DNA of 64,000 nucleotides from Nitzschia sp. DOCU1 (Eukaryota > Bacillariophyta > Bacillariophyceae > Bacillariales > Bacillariaceae), in assembly GCA_951394045.1 (NCBI GenBank), contig OX595988.1, positions 1,364,001 through 1,428,000 on the forward strand, in the 5' to 3' direction. Every line of letters begins with the position of its first letter. Within the stretch, counting starts at the first letter, position 1. Shown piece after piece: positions 31,803-42,869 of the stretch. The translations under genes and the position numbers were made by a program. A model generated the notes under the pieces. It was not told the DNA's origin. It saw only the letters and a list, made by a program, of their open reading frames with translations, and did no database searches.

Positions 31803-33974
31803 TTAATCTTGCTTCTTTTCTTCCACTTCCATTGACGAGGAGTATCCCATCAACTTGGTAAGATCAGGAACCGAAGGCCGGCGGAATCCATCGGGCATGG
31901 TGATTGTTCCCTTGCGGGCACAAGCCACATAATGCGGAATCCAAACACCCGCCAACTTGCGTTGCATGCGAGCACACGTTTTCGAATATTCCTCGTCTCC
32001 AAAGACTTCTTCGAGGATAACTTCACGGCTCTTGGCTTCAATTCGAACGCCGTCTTGTCGGTACCAGGTGCGAATCAAAAAGTCCTTGATCGAGTTGCCC
32101 TTTTCAGTGTAAGTGTCGAAATCGGCGACCAAGACACGTCCTTCCTCGGACATGAGCGATTTAGCAGAATAAAGAGCCTTTTCCCATTCGGGAATCATAG
32201 ATAGAGAGTAGCTGAAAGTGATGGTGTCGAAGCCTCGTTCTAGTGCGTTTCCGCAAACCTTGGCGAGTTCTTCTCGGATGGTGGGAGCGTTAATGTCCAT
32301 GCAGACCCAGTGGATCTTATTATACTGATCAGGAGTAAACGTAGCTCGAGCGTGATCTTGTCCGATTTGTAGCAGTTCGGGGCAAATGTCCAACACAACA
32401 ATCGATTCGAATCGGTCTAGTTGGGCGCGGATGTAATGCAGATTTCGTCCAGTACCACCGCCAATGTCCAACCACGTGTGTCCCTCCTTAATTGGTCCAA
32501 AGGCGGACATCATTTCGGGGCGGGCAACCAACATGTTTTCGCGAACGGCATCGTAACCCTTGGCCTGGCTAGCGTAGAACGACGACATCTTGTCACCGTG
32601 GGCGTTGACTCTACCGGCAGTGAGAGGATGCAGAATCATTTTGGTGGTCGTCTTGACCTTGACAAATGACGAGGCACGTTGGCAGGGCGACGGTTGGGGG
32701 TCCACAAATGGGAATTCATCACGGGGCATGTAGGCCAAGAAGGTTCCAGGGTACATCTTGACTCGGTCCTTCGAGTACCACTTGGGGCTCAAGTCATCAA
32801 TGTCGACATTATTAAAGAAAGGCTTCTCTCCATTGTGTGTAAATGCAGATCGCCACAAAATCTTGGCACCCGGCTTGGTAGCACGTTGAAGAGCAATCCA
32901 CTCGTCGTGCACCATTTTGTTGGGCATCCAATCCATGTGGTCCAAAAGGACGAGCTTGGTGAAGGTGCGGGGCTTGACGCGTTCCATCGTCTCTTGTACC
33001 GTCGCATGGTGCCACTCAAAGCAGCCAGCGTTGGCACGAAGAGCCTCAAAGTGTTTACGCATCAATGTGCGAGGGCAGCAAGTCTGGTCTTTGTATCCTT
33101 TTTCGCAGTAAAATCTCCAAAAGTAGTTGCTCTTTCCGAATTCTGGATCCAAGAAAATTTCCTTCAAGATTCCTTCATAAAATTGGACCGTGTAAAATTC
33201 AGGTCCGATTTGGTTTGGCGGCACACCCGCAAACGGAGCCAAGATTCCAGGGAACAAACGGCGGAACCACCAGGCCGAGTTTTCAATGACGTGGTAGTTT
33301 CGTTGAATGTAATCATGGGAGAAACCAGTTTCTGCCCACTCCTTGATGTTGAATCCTACCATGTAAAAGAGGAATGGCAAAATCAACTTGACAATGAATC
33401 CGGTCGAACCAGAGGTGGCAAATCCCTTGCGGAATACGCGTTCAATGCGTCCGTCCCACCATTGTCGACCACCCTGAGACATGGTGTGTCGCATGCGCTT
33501 CCAAACACGAAGCGCAATCTCGACATCCGAGTCTCCCCAGATGCCCCACCACTCGTCGTAAGTGAGCTTGGGGTCAAGTAGCATGCGGATCTTGAGTTCA
33601 AAGAGCCAGAGCTGGTGCAAGTTCATGTCGCAGACGACAATCTTTTGGGGCCCTTCAATGGCATAGTCCAGGACAATGTCACCGGCCGAGCAAATTCGAA
33701 AGATGACATCATCCGGCTGAATGTTCAACACCTTAAGGTCGACCGCGGGATCCTCCCAGCAAATGTTGTAAATGTAGGTGCGGTTGACAATGGTGTCCAT
33801 CATGCTGAAAGACTTCTTAATGAGCTTTCGTCCAAGGTAAACACCGGCCACAGCGCCCGCTACCAGTACCAGTGGGGATTCGCGATCCAACTTGTTGAAC
33901 TTTTCGAGTTTTACCTTGTCCAAGGCCTTCAAGGCCATGTCGGTAAACTTCGAAGTCATGGCTTCGACTAACAT
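31803..33974 (-). CDS. BTA1: Betaine lipid (DGTS) synthase, BtaA-BtaB fusion
   Basis: Makes diacylglyceryl-trimethylhomoserine: BtaA transfers the aminocarboxypropyl group of SAM to diacylglycerol, and BtaB N-methylates the product three times. The protein (about 723 residues) has the BtaA (DUF3419) half first (YNICWEDPAVDLKVL, ICSAGDIVLDYAI, VVCDMNLHQLWLFELKIRML, and later LLDHMDWMPN and WRSAF), and the BtaB class I methyltransferase half after residue about 460 (WLDIGGGTGRNLHYIRA, VVLDICPELLQIGQ, FSYSLSMIPEWEKAL). ATG 33974 is the first in the long frame. Alternatively a 7-nt first exon (ATGTCGA at 34288-34282) could splice over 314 nt to 33967, giving MSIEAMTSKF; the frame fits. A hydrophobic, TM-like segment near residue 35 (LVLVAGAVAGVYLG) suggests ER-membrane association. 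Confidence 0.95.
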   Translation of the reverse strand: MLVEAMTSKFTDMALKALDKVKLEKFNKLDRESPLVLVAGAVAGVYLGRKLIKKSFSMMDTIVNRTYIYNICWEDPAVDLKVLNIQPDDVIFRICSAGDIVLDYAIEGPQKIVVCDMNLHQLWLFELKIRMLLDPKLTYDEWWGIWGDSDVEIALRVWKRMRHTMSQGGRQWWDGRIERVFRKGFATSGSTGFIVKLILPFLFYMVGFNIKEWAETGFSHDYIQRNYHVIENSAWWFRRLFPGILAPFAGVPPNQIGPEFYTVQFYEGILKEIFLDPEFGKSNYFWRFYCEKGYKDQTCCPRTLMRKHFEALRANAGCFEWHHATVQETMERVKPRTFTKLVLLDHMDWMPNKMVHDEWIALQRATKPGAKILWRSAFTHNGEKPFFNNVDIDDLSPKWYSKDRVKMYPGTFLAYMPRDEFPFVDPQPSPCQRASSFVKVKTTTKMILHPLTAGRVNAHGDKMSSFYASQAKGYDAVRENMLVARPEMMSAFGPIKEGHTWLDIGGGTGRNLHYIRAQLDRFESIVVLDICPELLQIGQDHARATFTPDQYNKIHWVCMDINAPTIREELAKVCGNALERGFDTITFSYSLSMIPEWEKALYSAKSLMSEEGRVLVADFDTYTEKGNSIKDFLIRTWYRQDGVRIEAKSREVILEEVFGDEEYSKTCARMQRKLAGVWIPHYVACARKGTITMPDGFRRPSVPDLTKLMGYSSSMEVEEKKQD

Positions 33975-35235
33975 ACCAGCAGTAATGGCGAAGGCGAGAG
34001 GCAAAATGACCAAAACAGAGGAGAGAATGACAAGCAAGCTGTGAGTCCAAGACAGCAATTAATATAACAAGAGGAGGTCGCAATGATATTGAATGAATCC
34101 ACAGAGCCAACATGCACCGTCGTCGTCTCCCAAAACAAATAGTCCCGTCAAATCGGAACCGTCGTCCACGGGAACCCCAGCCAAAATGACACATGGCAAT
34201 TTTTGAAACGCGAAAGGTCCAAAACGGTATCGCCCACGAATCAAGGATCCACCGATCCCCTCGGTGCTTTAAGAAACTCACTCGACATGTTTACTACCTT
34301 TATCCAAGACAGCGTCCTCTTGCAAGGTACGCCGATTCCAAAATTATTATCTTGGACCAGAGAGAGTGGCAAAAGTGGAAGAGACCGAGCCTACGTATCG
34401 CTTGGCTTCCTACCAAGCGCGCGCTCTTCCATTGGTGTTTTTTTTCTCCCTCTTTGTCTTTGGTCGGCAGTCCAGGCTCGCGCTCGCACCTGCGGCAATG
34501 CTACGTAGAGTTGTATCCAACAGATGTGTGCGGAAAGCCGCCCTCCGATATCTTTATGGCGGGAACCGCAAGTACTTCTGTTAACGCAGATGGTCTGTGT
34601 GGTCCACGCACTCTCCGATATCTCGTGACCTCCCTCCAACCAACCAATGCTGTAGAGATTCGCTTTCCATTCGAGATTCGTGATATCAGAATCTCCAATC
34701 GACGAAGCTTCTCTGGATTCATTCAATGATAGCGAGATTCGAATAATACGTGGATACGCTACCAATGTTTCCCCGCTTTCGGAATCCAAATTTCTCTAGA
34801 AATACACAAATGGACTGTAGCTAAAAATATCCAAAAAGGTTACGCCCGCGACATGACGTACTCATTTTCCATGTCGCGGTATTCAACGTGGACATGTACA
34901 CGTCAGTACATCCTCTACGAAAGTTTCCAATCCTATGTGACCTATGACGCATAACGTTTTTAACCTTTATTTTCTAAGAGTTATGTGCCGTGCAGACGCG
35001 GGTACCCAAACGCGAACCGATCCAAAGATTCAAATGGTCAGTCCAGTCGAATAATTTTACGTGGTCGGGCACCTTTCTTCGTCCTCGATCCTTCGTCGTC
35101 GTCGTCTCGTCACGAGTTGCATTGCTTTTCGTCGCCTCTGACCGTAGTATCCATACCGATCCATATCCATCGGCCACCATACTTACTTCTTGCCTTGTCT
35201 AGGACAACAGTCATTGATTGAGTATCTTTATCATC
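33975..35235. other. Divergent intergenic region with palindromic TGACGT element
   Basis: About 1.26 kb between the betaine lipid synthase (-) and the Mpo1-like gene (+). It may contain a short first exon of the former (34282-34288). A 10-bp perfect inverted repeat with TGACGT in it lies at 34846-34879. Several short ORFs occur (for example a hydrophobic one at 34366-34584), but none has supporting features. Confidence 0.5.
34846..34879. promoter_or_regulatory. Inverted repeat containing a TGACGT (CRE/bZIP-like) core
   Basis: Arms CCGCGACATG and CATGTCGCGG are perfectly complementary and flank a 14-nt spacer; the left arm runs into ACATGACGTAC, containing TGACGT. A related element occurs near 45993-46015. 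TGACGT is the core of the CO2/cAMP-responsive elements known from diatom carbonic anhydrase promoters, but function here is untested. Confidence 0.5.
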
Positions 35236-36993
35236 ATGGCTACCAAGGAGAATTTGTTCAGCTTGTCGTCCATCTTTTGGACCAAGAAATCCTATGCCCA
35301 CGTCGCCTCCGAATTCCACCCCTTCCACAAGCATGACTTGAATGTGTTGATGCACGTCTTCACGACTGGCTTGGGCGTCTGGGGTGCTATTCAACTCGCG
35401 GCCACGCATGATCTTGTGGCGGCGGTGGGAGTGTATGCGGGTATTATTGCCCTGACGACGCCCTTTTGGACGGCGGTCCTTCATACAGCTTTTGTCTACG
35501 GCTGCCTCCAAGTTCCCTTGGGGGCTGTCATTCCTCTGGACTGGGATCCTCTCTATCTGGGTCTCATTGCCATTGCTGCCGGCTACGGACTCCAAGATGT
35601 CGCTCACTGGTTGTGCGTGGAAGACACAATGATGTCGTCGTACATCAAGTCGAATCCTTCCATGTTACTGATCCACACCTTGTGGCTCATGCCCCTGGTC
35701 ATTGACTCGGTCTTGATGCGTCATTTCTTTTTGCCCAAGCTGTTTGTGACTCGCAACCGCAACGTGTTTGTCCAAGCTGCCTCCCGCAAGGCCGTCGAAG
35801 ACTTACGGGAGTGGATCAACACCAATGTTCCCGAAAAGCCCGAGACGACCCATGTCTGGCCCCACAAGCAGGCCGGTACGGACGGCCCCGTCACACAACT
35901 CGAAGACGATGCTGCCATCATGGCAGGATTTCGTAAAATCTTCGCGCCGCATCATTTTGATGTCAAGCCTGTGGTAGACATGAATGAAATTTATGTGACA
36001 GCCGTCGGCGCCATTAAGGAAATTACGTCCGATGCCGTCTTTTATACGCCACACACGGACGGCCCCTACTGGTTCTTGCCGGGGGCTTCCTTGTACCGCG
36101 TCTTGGTCGGTGTGACGCCCAATACCATGGTCCGGACTCGATTCAACTTGCAACATGAAACGCAAGATCGCGTGGTGGACATGTACGATGTACTGGGCTT
36201 TGATTATAACCGCGAATTGCATTGGATCGACCACGTTCCTGGTCAATCCAACAAGGAACGACGTTCCTTGATCAAGCTTCATTTCATTGTCTATCCCAAG
36301 GGATGGCATCGTTATGGTCAATTGGCTGCCTATCTGAATACTAGCTACAATACATGGGCTCGGGGCAACTTTTTAAAGACGCTCCGACCCAAAGGACTCT
36401 ACGAAAATGCCATGGCCTGGTGGATCTGGATTACGACTTGGACGAATTCCATGTTTGAAATGACCATTGGATGGTCCAATTTGGTTTATATTTTGGCATC
36501 CTATGCCATGGGACCGACCCCGTTTTTGATCTTGACCTCCTTTCGTCACTATTGCGTCTACATTGCCACCTTTGCCTACCGCAGTCCTCCCGTCGCTCAT
36601 GGTTTCTTGATGCGTGACGCTAAACTCTACAAAACCTTGGCCATGATGCACATGTCCAAACGTCTCTTGCCCTTGGTGGAATTGCCCAAGGACATTCCTG
36701 GCGTCGTTTTGGCATTGGTGGGATTTAGCATTACGATTCTAGCCACGATGCAATTGGGCATGGTCCGTACCTATTTTGGTAGTGAACTCGGCTTTGTCAA
36801 GCCAGAATGGATTTCGGGATTTCCTTACAACACCATTCCTCATCCCATGATTGTGGGACAATTGATTGCGTGGGGTGGAATTGCGTGGTGGTTTCAAGAA
36901 CGTCTCACCCAAGAGACCCTGATGCTGATTGCCGGCCACATGGGCTTTTACACCCTCCACATGGTACAAGAAATGTTCACATCCAGCTACTAA
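35236..36993 (+). CDS. Multi-pass membrane protein: Mpo1-like (DUF962) N-terminus, methyltransferase-like C-terminus
   Basis: Single-exon protein of 585 residues; ATG 35236 follows a short open leader. Residues about 25-150 resemble the Mpo1/YGL010w (DUF962) family of ER Fe-dependent dioxygenases acting on 2-hydroxy fatty acids: FHPFHKHDLNVLMHVFTT, several hydrophobic segments, then GLQDVAHWLCVE. A soluble middle region (about 220-390) contains FYTPHTDGPYWFLPG and VRTRFNLQHETQDRV, with an H-x-D pair and a downstream Arg that could be a non-heme iron/oxoglutarate-type site. The last 110 residues contain GFPYNTIPHPMIVGQLI and GHMGFYTLHMVQEMF, resembling phospholipid/isoprenylcysteine methyltransferase membrane motifs (xxHPMYxG and a terminal GE/QE). 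It is head to head with the betaine lipid synthase. A role in membrane-lipid modification is inferred; the reaction is unknown. Confidence 0.7.
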   Translation: MATKENLFSLSSIFWTKKSYAHVASEFHPFHKHDLNVLMHVFTTGLGVWGAIQLAATHDLVAAVGVYAGIIALTTPFWTAVLHTAFVYGCLQVPLGAVIPLDWDPLYLGLIAIAAGYGLQDVAHWLCVEDTMMSSYIKSNPSMLLIHTLWLMPLVIDSVLMRHFFLPKLFVTRNRNVFVQAASRKAVEDLREWINTNVPEKPETTHVWPHKQAGTDGPVTQLEDDAAIMAGFRKIFAPHHFDVKPVVDMNEIYVTAVGAIKEITSDAVFYTPHTDGPYWFLPGASLYRVLVGVTPNTMVRTRFNLQHETQDRVVDMYDVLGFDYNRELHWIDHVPGQSNKERRSLIKLHFIVYPKGWHRYGQLAAYLNTSYNTWARGNFLKTLRPKGLYENAMAWWIWITTWTNSMFEMTIGWSNLVYILASYAMGPTPFLILTSFRHYCVYIATFAYRSPPVAHGFLMRDAKLYKTLAMMHMSKRLLPLVELPKDIPGVVLALVGFSITILATMQLGMVRTYFGSELGFVKPEWISGFPYNTIPHPMIVGQLIAWGGIAWWFQERLTQETLMLIAGHMGFYTLHMVQEMFTSSY

Positions 36994-37424
36994 AGAAAGC
37001 AACCACAATAGCCAAGTAAAATGTTTTGAAAAAGTAATAGTCTACTACTAGTTCGCACCAGAACTAATTATGGGTCGGTACTTTGCAGGTAGCTCCAAAG
37101 CAAAACGAAGTGACTTCAGCTCGAAATCGACGACGATGCGGTAAGTTGACTCATTCGACCCAATCTTCCAATGCCGCCGAGCCCAAAGCGCCTGTTTGTC
37201 GGAGGCAGCGACATTGGTACGGAACCACGTAGAAATCTACGACGATATCGCCTCCCGCTGTCTTCAACGGATCCAGAGAGAGCACGGCACGATCCAAAAG
37301 AAGCAGCACCCCATTGGTATCGACCATGGTCATCACCGCCACAGTGTAGGCACTTGGACGCGATCGTTGCCTAAGAACAACAACTACAACAAAAGAGCTT
37401 TATACACAAGTGCCATACACTACC
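36994..37424. other. Intergenic, Mpo1-like gene / Sec15
   Basis: 431 bp between two plus-strand genes, containing a 3' UTR and the Sec15 promoter. A TAGTAGT-rich stretch lies just after the stop codon. Nothing else is recognisable. Confidence 0.4.
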
Positions 37425-40400
37425 ATGACGGAAGAAACGTCAGATCAACCCGCCGAATCGTTGGCTTCCCCTACGGAAACTCCCGCTGCGACTACTCCTA
37501 GCAACACCAAAGTCGCTGCTACTGCCCTCAATTTGACGGCCGCTAATAATTTGATCAATGTGACAGCCCGCGCCAAACGTCGTCGTGAAGAAGCCGTCCG
37601 TCGTTTAGTAGCTGATGTCCAAGCTCGGCCGGAACGTAAATTCGGTGGCGCGTCCGAAAGTGCCACCAGGGACAGTCAAGACTGGATCATTGCGAGTACG
37701 GTAGCCGCCGCCTTGGAGCGGGGTTTGGATCGAGATTTGCATCATGAATTAGTGCAAGAAGCCAAGGAAAACTCGGGGCGAATCGGTCAAGTTTGTCATG
37801 ACCATTCCGATGTCTTTTTGGGATCGGTAGGTAAAGTGGTGGCACTGGGCGGTCCGTCGGCTGATCTCGCCAATAAATTGAACATGGCACAAGAAGAGTT
37901 GGAGTTAAAAACGGCAGGGCCCATGCATCAATCGGCGTTGTTGTGGGAAGAGGCTACGGGAGCGCATGCTCGATCGCGGGCTCTCTTTGTCATGGTAAAG
38001 GCCTGTCAAAAAGTGGCACTGTGGTTGGAGCGAGCCAGAAAGCAAGCGGCTCTAGGACGTCCTCGAGGTGCTCTGGAAGCGGTAGATGAAGCCAGGAAGG
38101 CTCTTACCGCACCCATGAGCGCCTTGTTTGAAGGTACTCTGATGGAACATGCTCTAGAAATATTAAATGAGGCTGCCAAGAAGAAACAGCAGCAGAGTGC
38201 AGAGGAAAAGAAGGACAACGAGTCTGCCAAAAGTGGCATTTTAACTCTACAGGACACGCCCTTTGGACAACGGGCCAGTCTCATGTTGCCTAAAATCGAG
38301 ACGGAAGTCCTGGCTGGTGCCAAGCGTGGACTGAATCGCTGGTTCTTGGCCCTGAGAACAGGTGGAGACGGAGCCAAGGCTGGCCGGGCCGTCCTTCGCC
38401 GCTGCGCTAATTCCATGGCAGTCGGGCCAGGCAACCTAGGTCTTGGTGGGCACGTACCCCCGAGTTATCTCTGGCGGGCAAAAGTGTCTGATAACTTGAT
38501 TTCCCGCATGAATCAGAATGGACGCGTCGTCCGTGCTATTCGTAACGGCTACTGGTTCGAGAGGGATGCTCCCAAAGAATCTCAGAGGCTAGAAATGGCA
38601 TCGCCTGGCATGGAACGACGAGCGGAAGCTTTTGCTTCTGCGTTTGGATGGTACCGTTGCTGGGATGAGACCGTCAGTCTCATGGTAGACCCCGACGACT
38701 ATGCAACGGCAGATATGGGCCGTGGCTTGTCTGGCAGTCGACATGGTGGTTCAAAACATGGCTTGAGCGGCAGCCGACACGGAGACAAGAAGTCCCTCGG
38801 CTTTCGTGCAAAGTCCAAGGGAGGCATGGAACAAATTACCCAGCCTGCAAACAAGAATAACAGTACGCTCAGTGACGCACAAAAGTCCAAGTGGGCGCCA
38901 TTGTTGACTCCTTCTATTCTCTTTGAGAATAGTTCCACAAGGTGAGTGGATCGCGCTGAGGTAATTTCAGTTGACTGTGACGTTTCCTCTTCTTACCCAC
39001 TATATCTATTGTTCACATTTATAGGCAAGACGATGACTCCAAGTTCATGGGGCTTGCAGAGTCAGTTCACCCTGTCCGTCGAGCTGAAATCGCATACAAA
39101 CTTCTTGGCAAATCCGAAGAATTTGTCAAGTACTATGAACAAAATCGATTTGGTGATGTTCAAATTGGGGTCGGGAGTAGCGCCGGAGACGGCCCCAACG
39201 ACTCCAGGGGCGAGACCCGCAGTTCCTTGTCTTCGTTGACTGGAGATGACGTCAGTATTGGCACGGACCGAATCTATTTCGCCAAGAGCCTTCCGCATTT
39301 GTGCGCCAGTGTGGTTGGATTTAGTGCTGTCGAAGCTGCCTTGGAACTGGGCCACTTTGCCGACGAAGATGAAGGAGATAAGGCCAAGGGTGCTGCAGCG
39401 GCTGCCACTGAGGCTGTTGCCGGCAGTCAACCAACTGTTGCCACACGGTTCCGAGAATCGTCGGAACGCTATGAGCGAGCCCTCGTGACCGAACTTGGCA
39501 ATCTTCTACGCAAGCGAGCCAAGGGTGCCAACTTGGCAGAATTGGTTCGTGCGTCGTGCCTCATGGCAGCCTTTCGATCGGCGCTCAAGATCACACACCC
39601 CAGTTCTACTACTCGTCGTTTCGACCGAGAATTGCTGGCAATGGATGTTGACATTTTGATGACGGCACTCAAGGTTGCGCAAGACGAACAACTGAAGGCC
39701 ACCTCGGCCATTGTTGCCGGTGACAGCAAACAGCCTTTGGTCGCCGGATACCGTTATCCCACAAAAAAGGAGGGCAACATTCCGGATCCCGAAGTGGTCG
39801 GCCTGCCCTTTGGTCTTAGTGATTTGAAGCAACCGCAAAAATCCAAGGACGGTCTCGGCCGATCCCAAACCAGCTTTCACAGCAGCAGTTCGGGACGAGA
39901 TGGAGACAATGACGAGTTTTATACCTTTTCACAGTCAGTGCCATTGGTCATCCGCTCGATCCATGCTCGCGCCATTGCTTGTGCAGCCTTTGCCAAGAGC
40001 CAAGAAGAACTTGGTCAGAGCTTCTTGCAAAAGAAGGGCTCGGGTGCTGCGTGTTATGTTTTGGATTGCGTGGAAGAATGCGTCAATGTCGCAGCCGTTG
40101 GTATGAAAGATGCCGACAATACCATTGACGAAGGTAACATTGACAAGGCCGTGCAGGTCATGGCAAATATTGCTGCGCTTCAACACAGCTTGTCCCGTCT
40201 CTTTGGAACGCTCATGCGTGGCATGTGCCACGTGGGTATGATCCGGGCCGATCAACTGGCGGATACCTTTCAGTACGCCGAGTCGACTCTCAAGGGCGCC
40301 GACAAGGCGTGCGACAATCAAGTCGGAGCCATGTACAGTCTTGTGTACGAAATCTGCCGAAATAAGATTGATGCTCACCTGAACTACGCCTTGGATGGCT

Positions 40401-40975
40401 TCAACTGGGTCGCCAAGACTCCCCGGGACATGCCCAATGCGTATTGTGAAGGTTTGATTGGATACATGCGAAGTGTCTTTGACTCGTTGGGTCCGATGGA
40501 CGAAGGTTCTCGAGCCGGTCTCCACTTTTCGTGCTGTGGTCACGTGTCGGAACGTCTGGTCCGTATTCTCTCGGAACGCCCCGTGGAAGGCGGGGGCATT
40601 CACTCGGGCCTTCCTCCCATTTCCAAGATTGATGCCTTTGGCCTCAAGAACCTCTCTCGGGACGTTGAAGAATTCCGCAAGTTTGCCGACACCACGGGTG
40701 TCCCTCAATTGATCGATTGCTTTGATGAATTGAAATCCATTACGGATGCCATGTTGGACAAGGATCTTCCGATTCTTTTGCAACCCGAAAACTCTGCTCA
40801 CCGCAAAAAGAAGTATCCCTACTTGAGTTTGGAAAAGGTTGGTAACATTTTGGAAAAGTACGTGGGTGCTGGAATGAGCCTCATGGGCGGTGGTCGAGGC
40901 GGTGGGGACATTTTGAACCTGGACAAGAAGGAAGTTTCCAATCTGTTACGATTGGTACGATCGCATGGAGTGTAA
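37425..40975 (+). CDS. SEC15: Exocyst complex subunit Sec15 (EXOC6-like)
   Basis: Subunit of the octameric exocyst that tethers secretory vesicles to the plasma membrane; Sec15 binds Rab GTPases. Two exons, 37425-38941 and 39025-40975 (intron 83 nt, gtgagt...tatag), give about 1,155 residues, longer than the usual 800-900 because of low-complexity insertions. The family is recognised from colinear matches: [60 protein letters not shown], the [16 protein letters not shown] block near residue 800, and [32 protein letters not shown] followed by [12 protein letters not shown]. The first 70 residues are Thr/Ala/Pro-rich. A Gly/Ser/His-rich segment ([18 protein letters not shown]) sits before the splice junction. 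It is helical throughout and cytosolic. Confidence 0.9.
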
Positions 40976-41085
40976 TGATAATACTACTTTAAGAAGAAGA
41001 AAACACGAATGAATATGGTCAAGTGTACAGCAGTGTAGGAATTATAATTATTAACTTAGTATAGCAAATGGGGTAACCACACCCG

Positions 41086-42408
41086 TTACACAATTTCAGC
41101 CACCGATCGAACCATGGGTCCACCACCATTACTATTCGATGACCGCGGTGTCAATTCCGATTCCATACTATTATTGTGATTCATATGGATACCACACGGC
41201 CGACAAAATCCCATAATTTCATCTTGTAACGACGATGGAAAACACACCTTGGCAAAAGGCGAAAGCCAATCAGGTCGAAATCGTGGATCATTCCCTCGTC
41301 GAGCATTGAGTCCAAATACTTCAATGACACCCGCCAAAGATGATACTGGATCATCTTCTCCGTCTCCCTTGAGCCTATCAATATGTGTCATTTTGGAATT
41401 GACCACGGATGCTTGATCAATCATCATGCAGGAAGTAAACAAGCCAAAGAGAATTGCTTCGACTACCAGTCCAAGTATCGACAAGAGTTGTGTCGGCTTG
41501 TCCAAGCAAGTCACATGATGTGTACGGGAATGACGACCATGTGAACCCATACAAGTATAAAATCGGATCATGACCAAGGAAAAAGAGTACAAACAAGAAA
41601 TAAAGGTGTAAAAGACAAAGAGAAGAAAGTACTTGTGATTGCCGATTCCCACGCAATTATTGACCCAGGGACAGTGGTCTTTGATGGTTAAACGAAGAAC
41701 AAGTGTCAGTTTCCGCAGCAACACTATACCCGCACGTAACACTCATCGTAGGAAATACTTACGATCCATTTTGATAATGCATCTTCGGCACACACTGCAA
41801 TGATGCGCTCGCTTGGGCTTGAATGTTTTGCATCGTCGACACAGTCGCTTTCCCTGTCGGGGAGCCGGCGGCGATTCTCCATCCTTGGCTTCGCCATTGT
41901 CATTTGTCTCCAAAGGTTTCGTTTCCTCGAGTGGAATCGCATCCGGCGGCACGGCCCCCGGATCCGTCGTCATGGCCTTGTAATGCGCCGCAATGGCTAG
42001 CGTGGCAATCGTTGTAAAGGCCAGTCGATGAAAATGACCCCCCAAAGTCATACTTCGGACACCTTCATCGTCCGTTTCACTCATCCAAGGTGGCAATAAT
42101 ATGCAGCATACCGCATAGATAGCATACAAATGCAATCCATACGTAATCATGGCACAAAACAAACCACAACAATCCAAATTCAACCAGTGTTCATCAAAGG
42201 GACCTGTCCCGTACTTGTGGCGCTTCACCGTGGCTACTGGAAGGGCGGTATTGGCAATTTTGAGGGGATTTCCCGTCAAGGCATTGATCTTTTTGTCGCC
42301 ATTATCACTCGGTGCCATTTCATTGCTGCTGAGCAAGTGTTCAATCTGCAGCGCGGCTTCCATGCTTCGGGGAGCTCCGCCTTTTCGCCGAGTAGTGGTG
42401 GACGTCAT
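41086..42408 (-). CDS. DHHC-type protein S-acyltransferase
   Basis: Membrane palmitoyltransferase of 412 residues. Exons 42408-41763 and 41678-41086 join within the catalytic motif: the first ends in KMD plus one base and the second supplies [11 protein letters not shown], so the intron (84 nt, gtaagt...aaag) interrupts the DHHC codons. The cysteine-rich domain reads [26 protein letters not shown] then [18 protein letters not shown]. Two membrane segments precede it ([34 protein letters not shown]) and two follow ([37 protein letters not shown]). The C-terminal tail is about 120 residues with a Ser/Asn-rich end. Substrates cannot be inferred. The promoter is shared with RPN5, divergently transcribed. 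Confidence 0.95.
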
Positions 42409-42869
42409 TTTCTTCTCTTTGACGTAGTAACAACGCCCAAGGACAATCGACGAGGAGAGTGACGGACAAGAACCTGGTACGTGTCTAGGAGGGCCGTGCG
42501 GTTGCTGTGGAAATAGGAGGCGTCGCTATCAATCACCATGCCATGGTCGTTGCTACGGAAAGTCACTTTGTGTGTGTGTGTTCATCGATCGTGAAGGCGG
42601 GCTCGCTGCACGGGTAGGTTGGTGGGTACACAGCATAGAGTTTTACTTACCCTTGCGCCGAAGTCCAAGTGGTCAAAAGCGTCCGTCTGTCTCTCCGCTG
42701 AACGATGCTGCCGGAACCGTCACGAAAAAAACCTCCCTCGTGCACAGGTCGATCGACAATGATGGTGCGATGCCAATGGGATGCCAGTGTCGCCAACAAA
42801 CAGCATCCTTTTAAAGACCTGTCAAGCACTTTCACTACAAACTACTTCTACTTCTTCTAATCAATTATC
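42409..42869. other. Divergent intergenic region, DHHC enzyme / RPN5
   Basis: 461 bp shared by two divergent genes, with a (TG)6-like run at about 42570-42581. No other feature is recognisable. Confidence 0.4.

Noticed and set aside
34193..34729. 178-residue plus-strand ORF and overlapping small hydrophobic ORF in the betaine-lipid intergenic region
   Set aside because: No ATG-led conserved domain; overlaps the promoter and possible first exon of the betaine lipid synthase.
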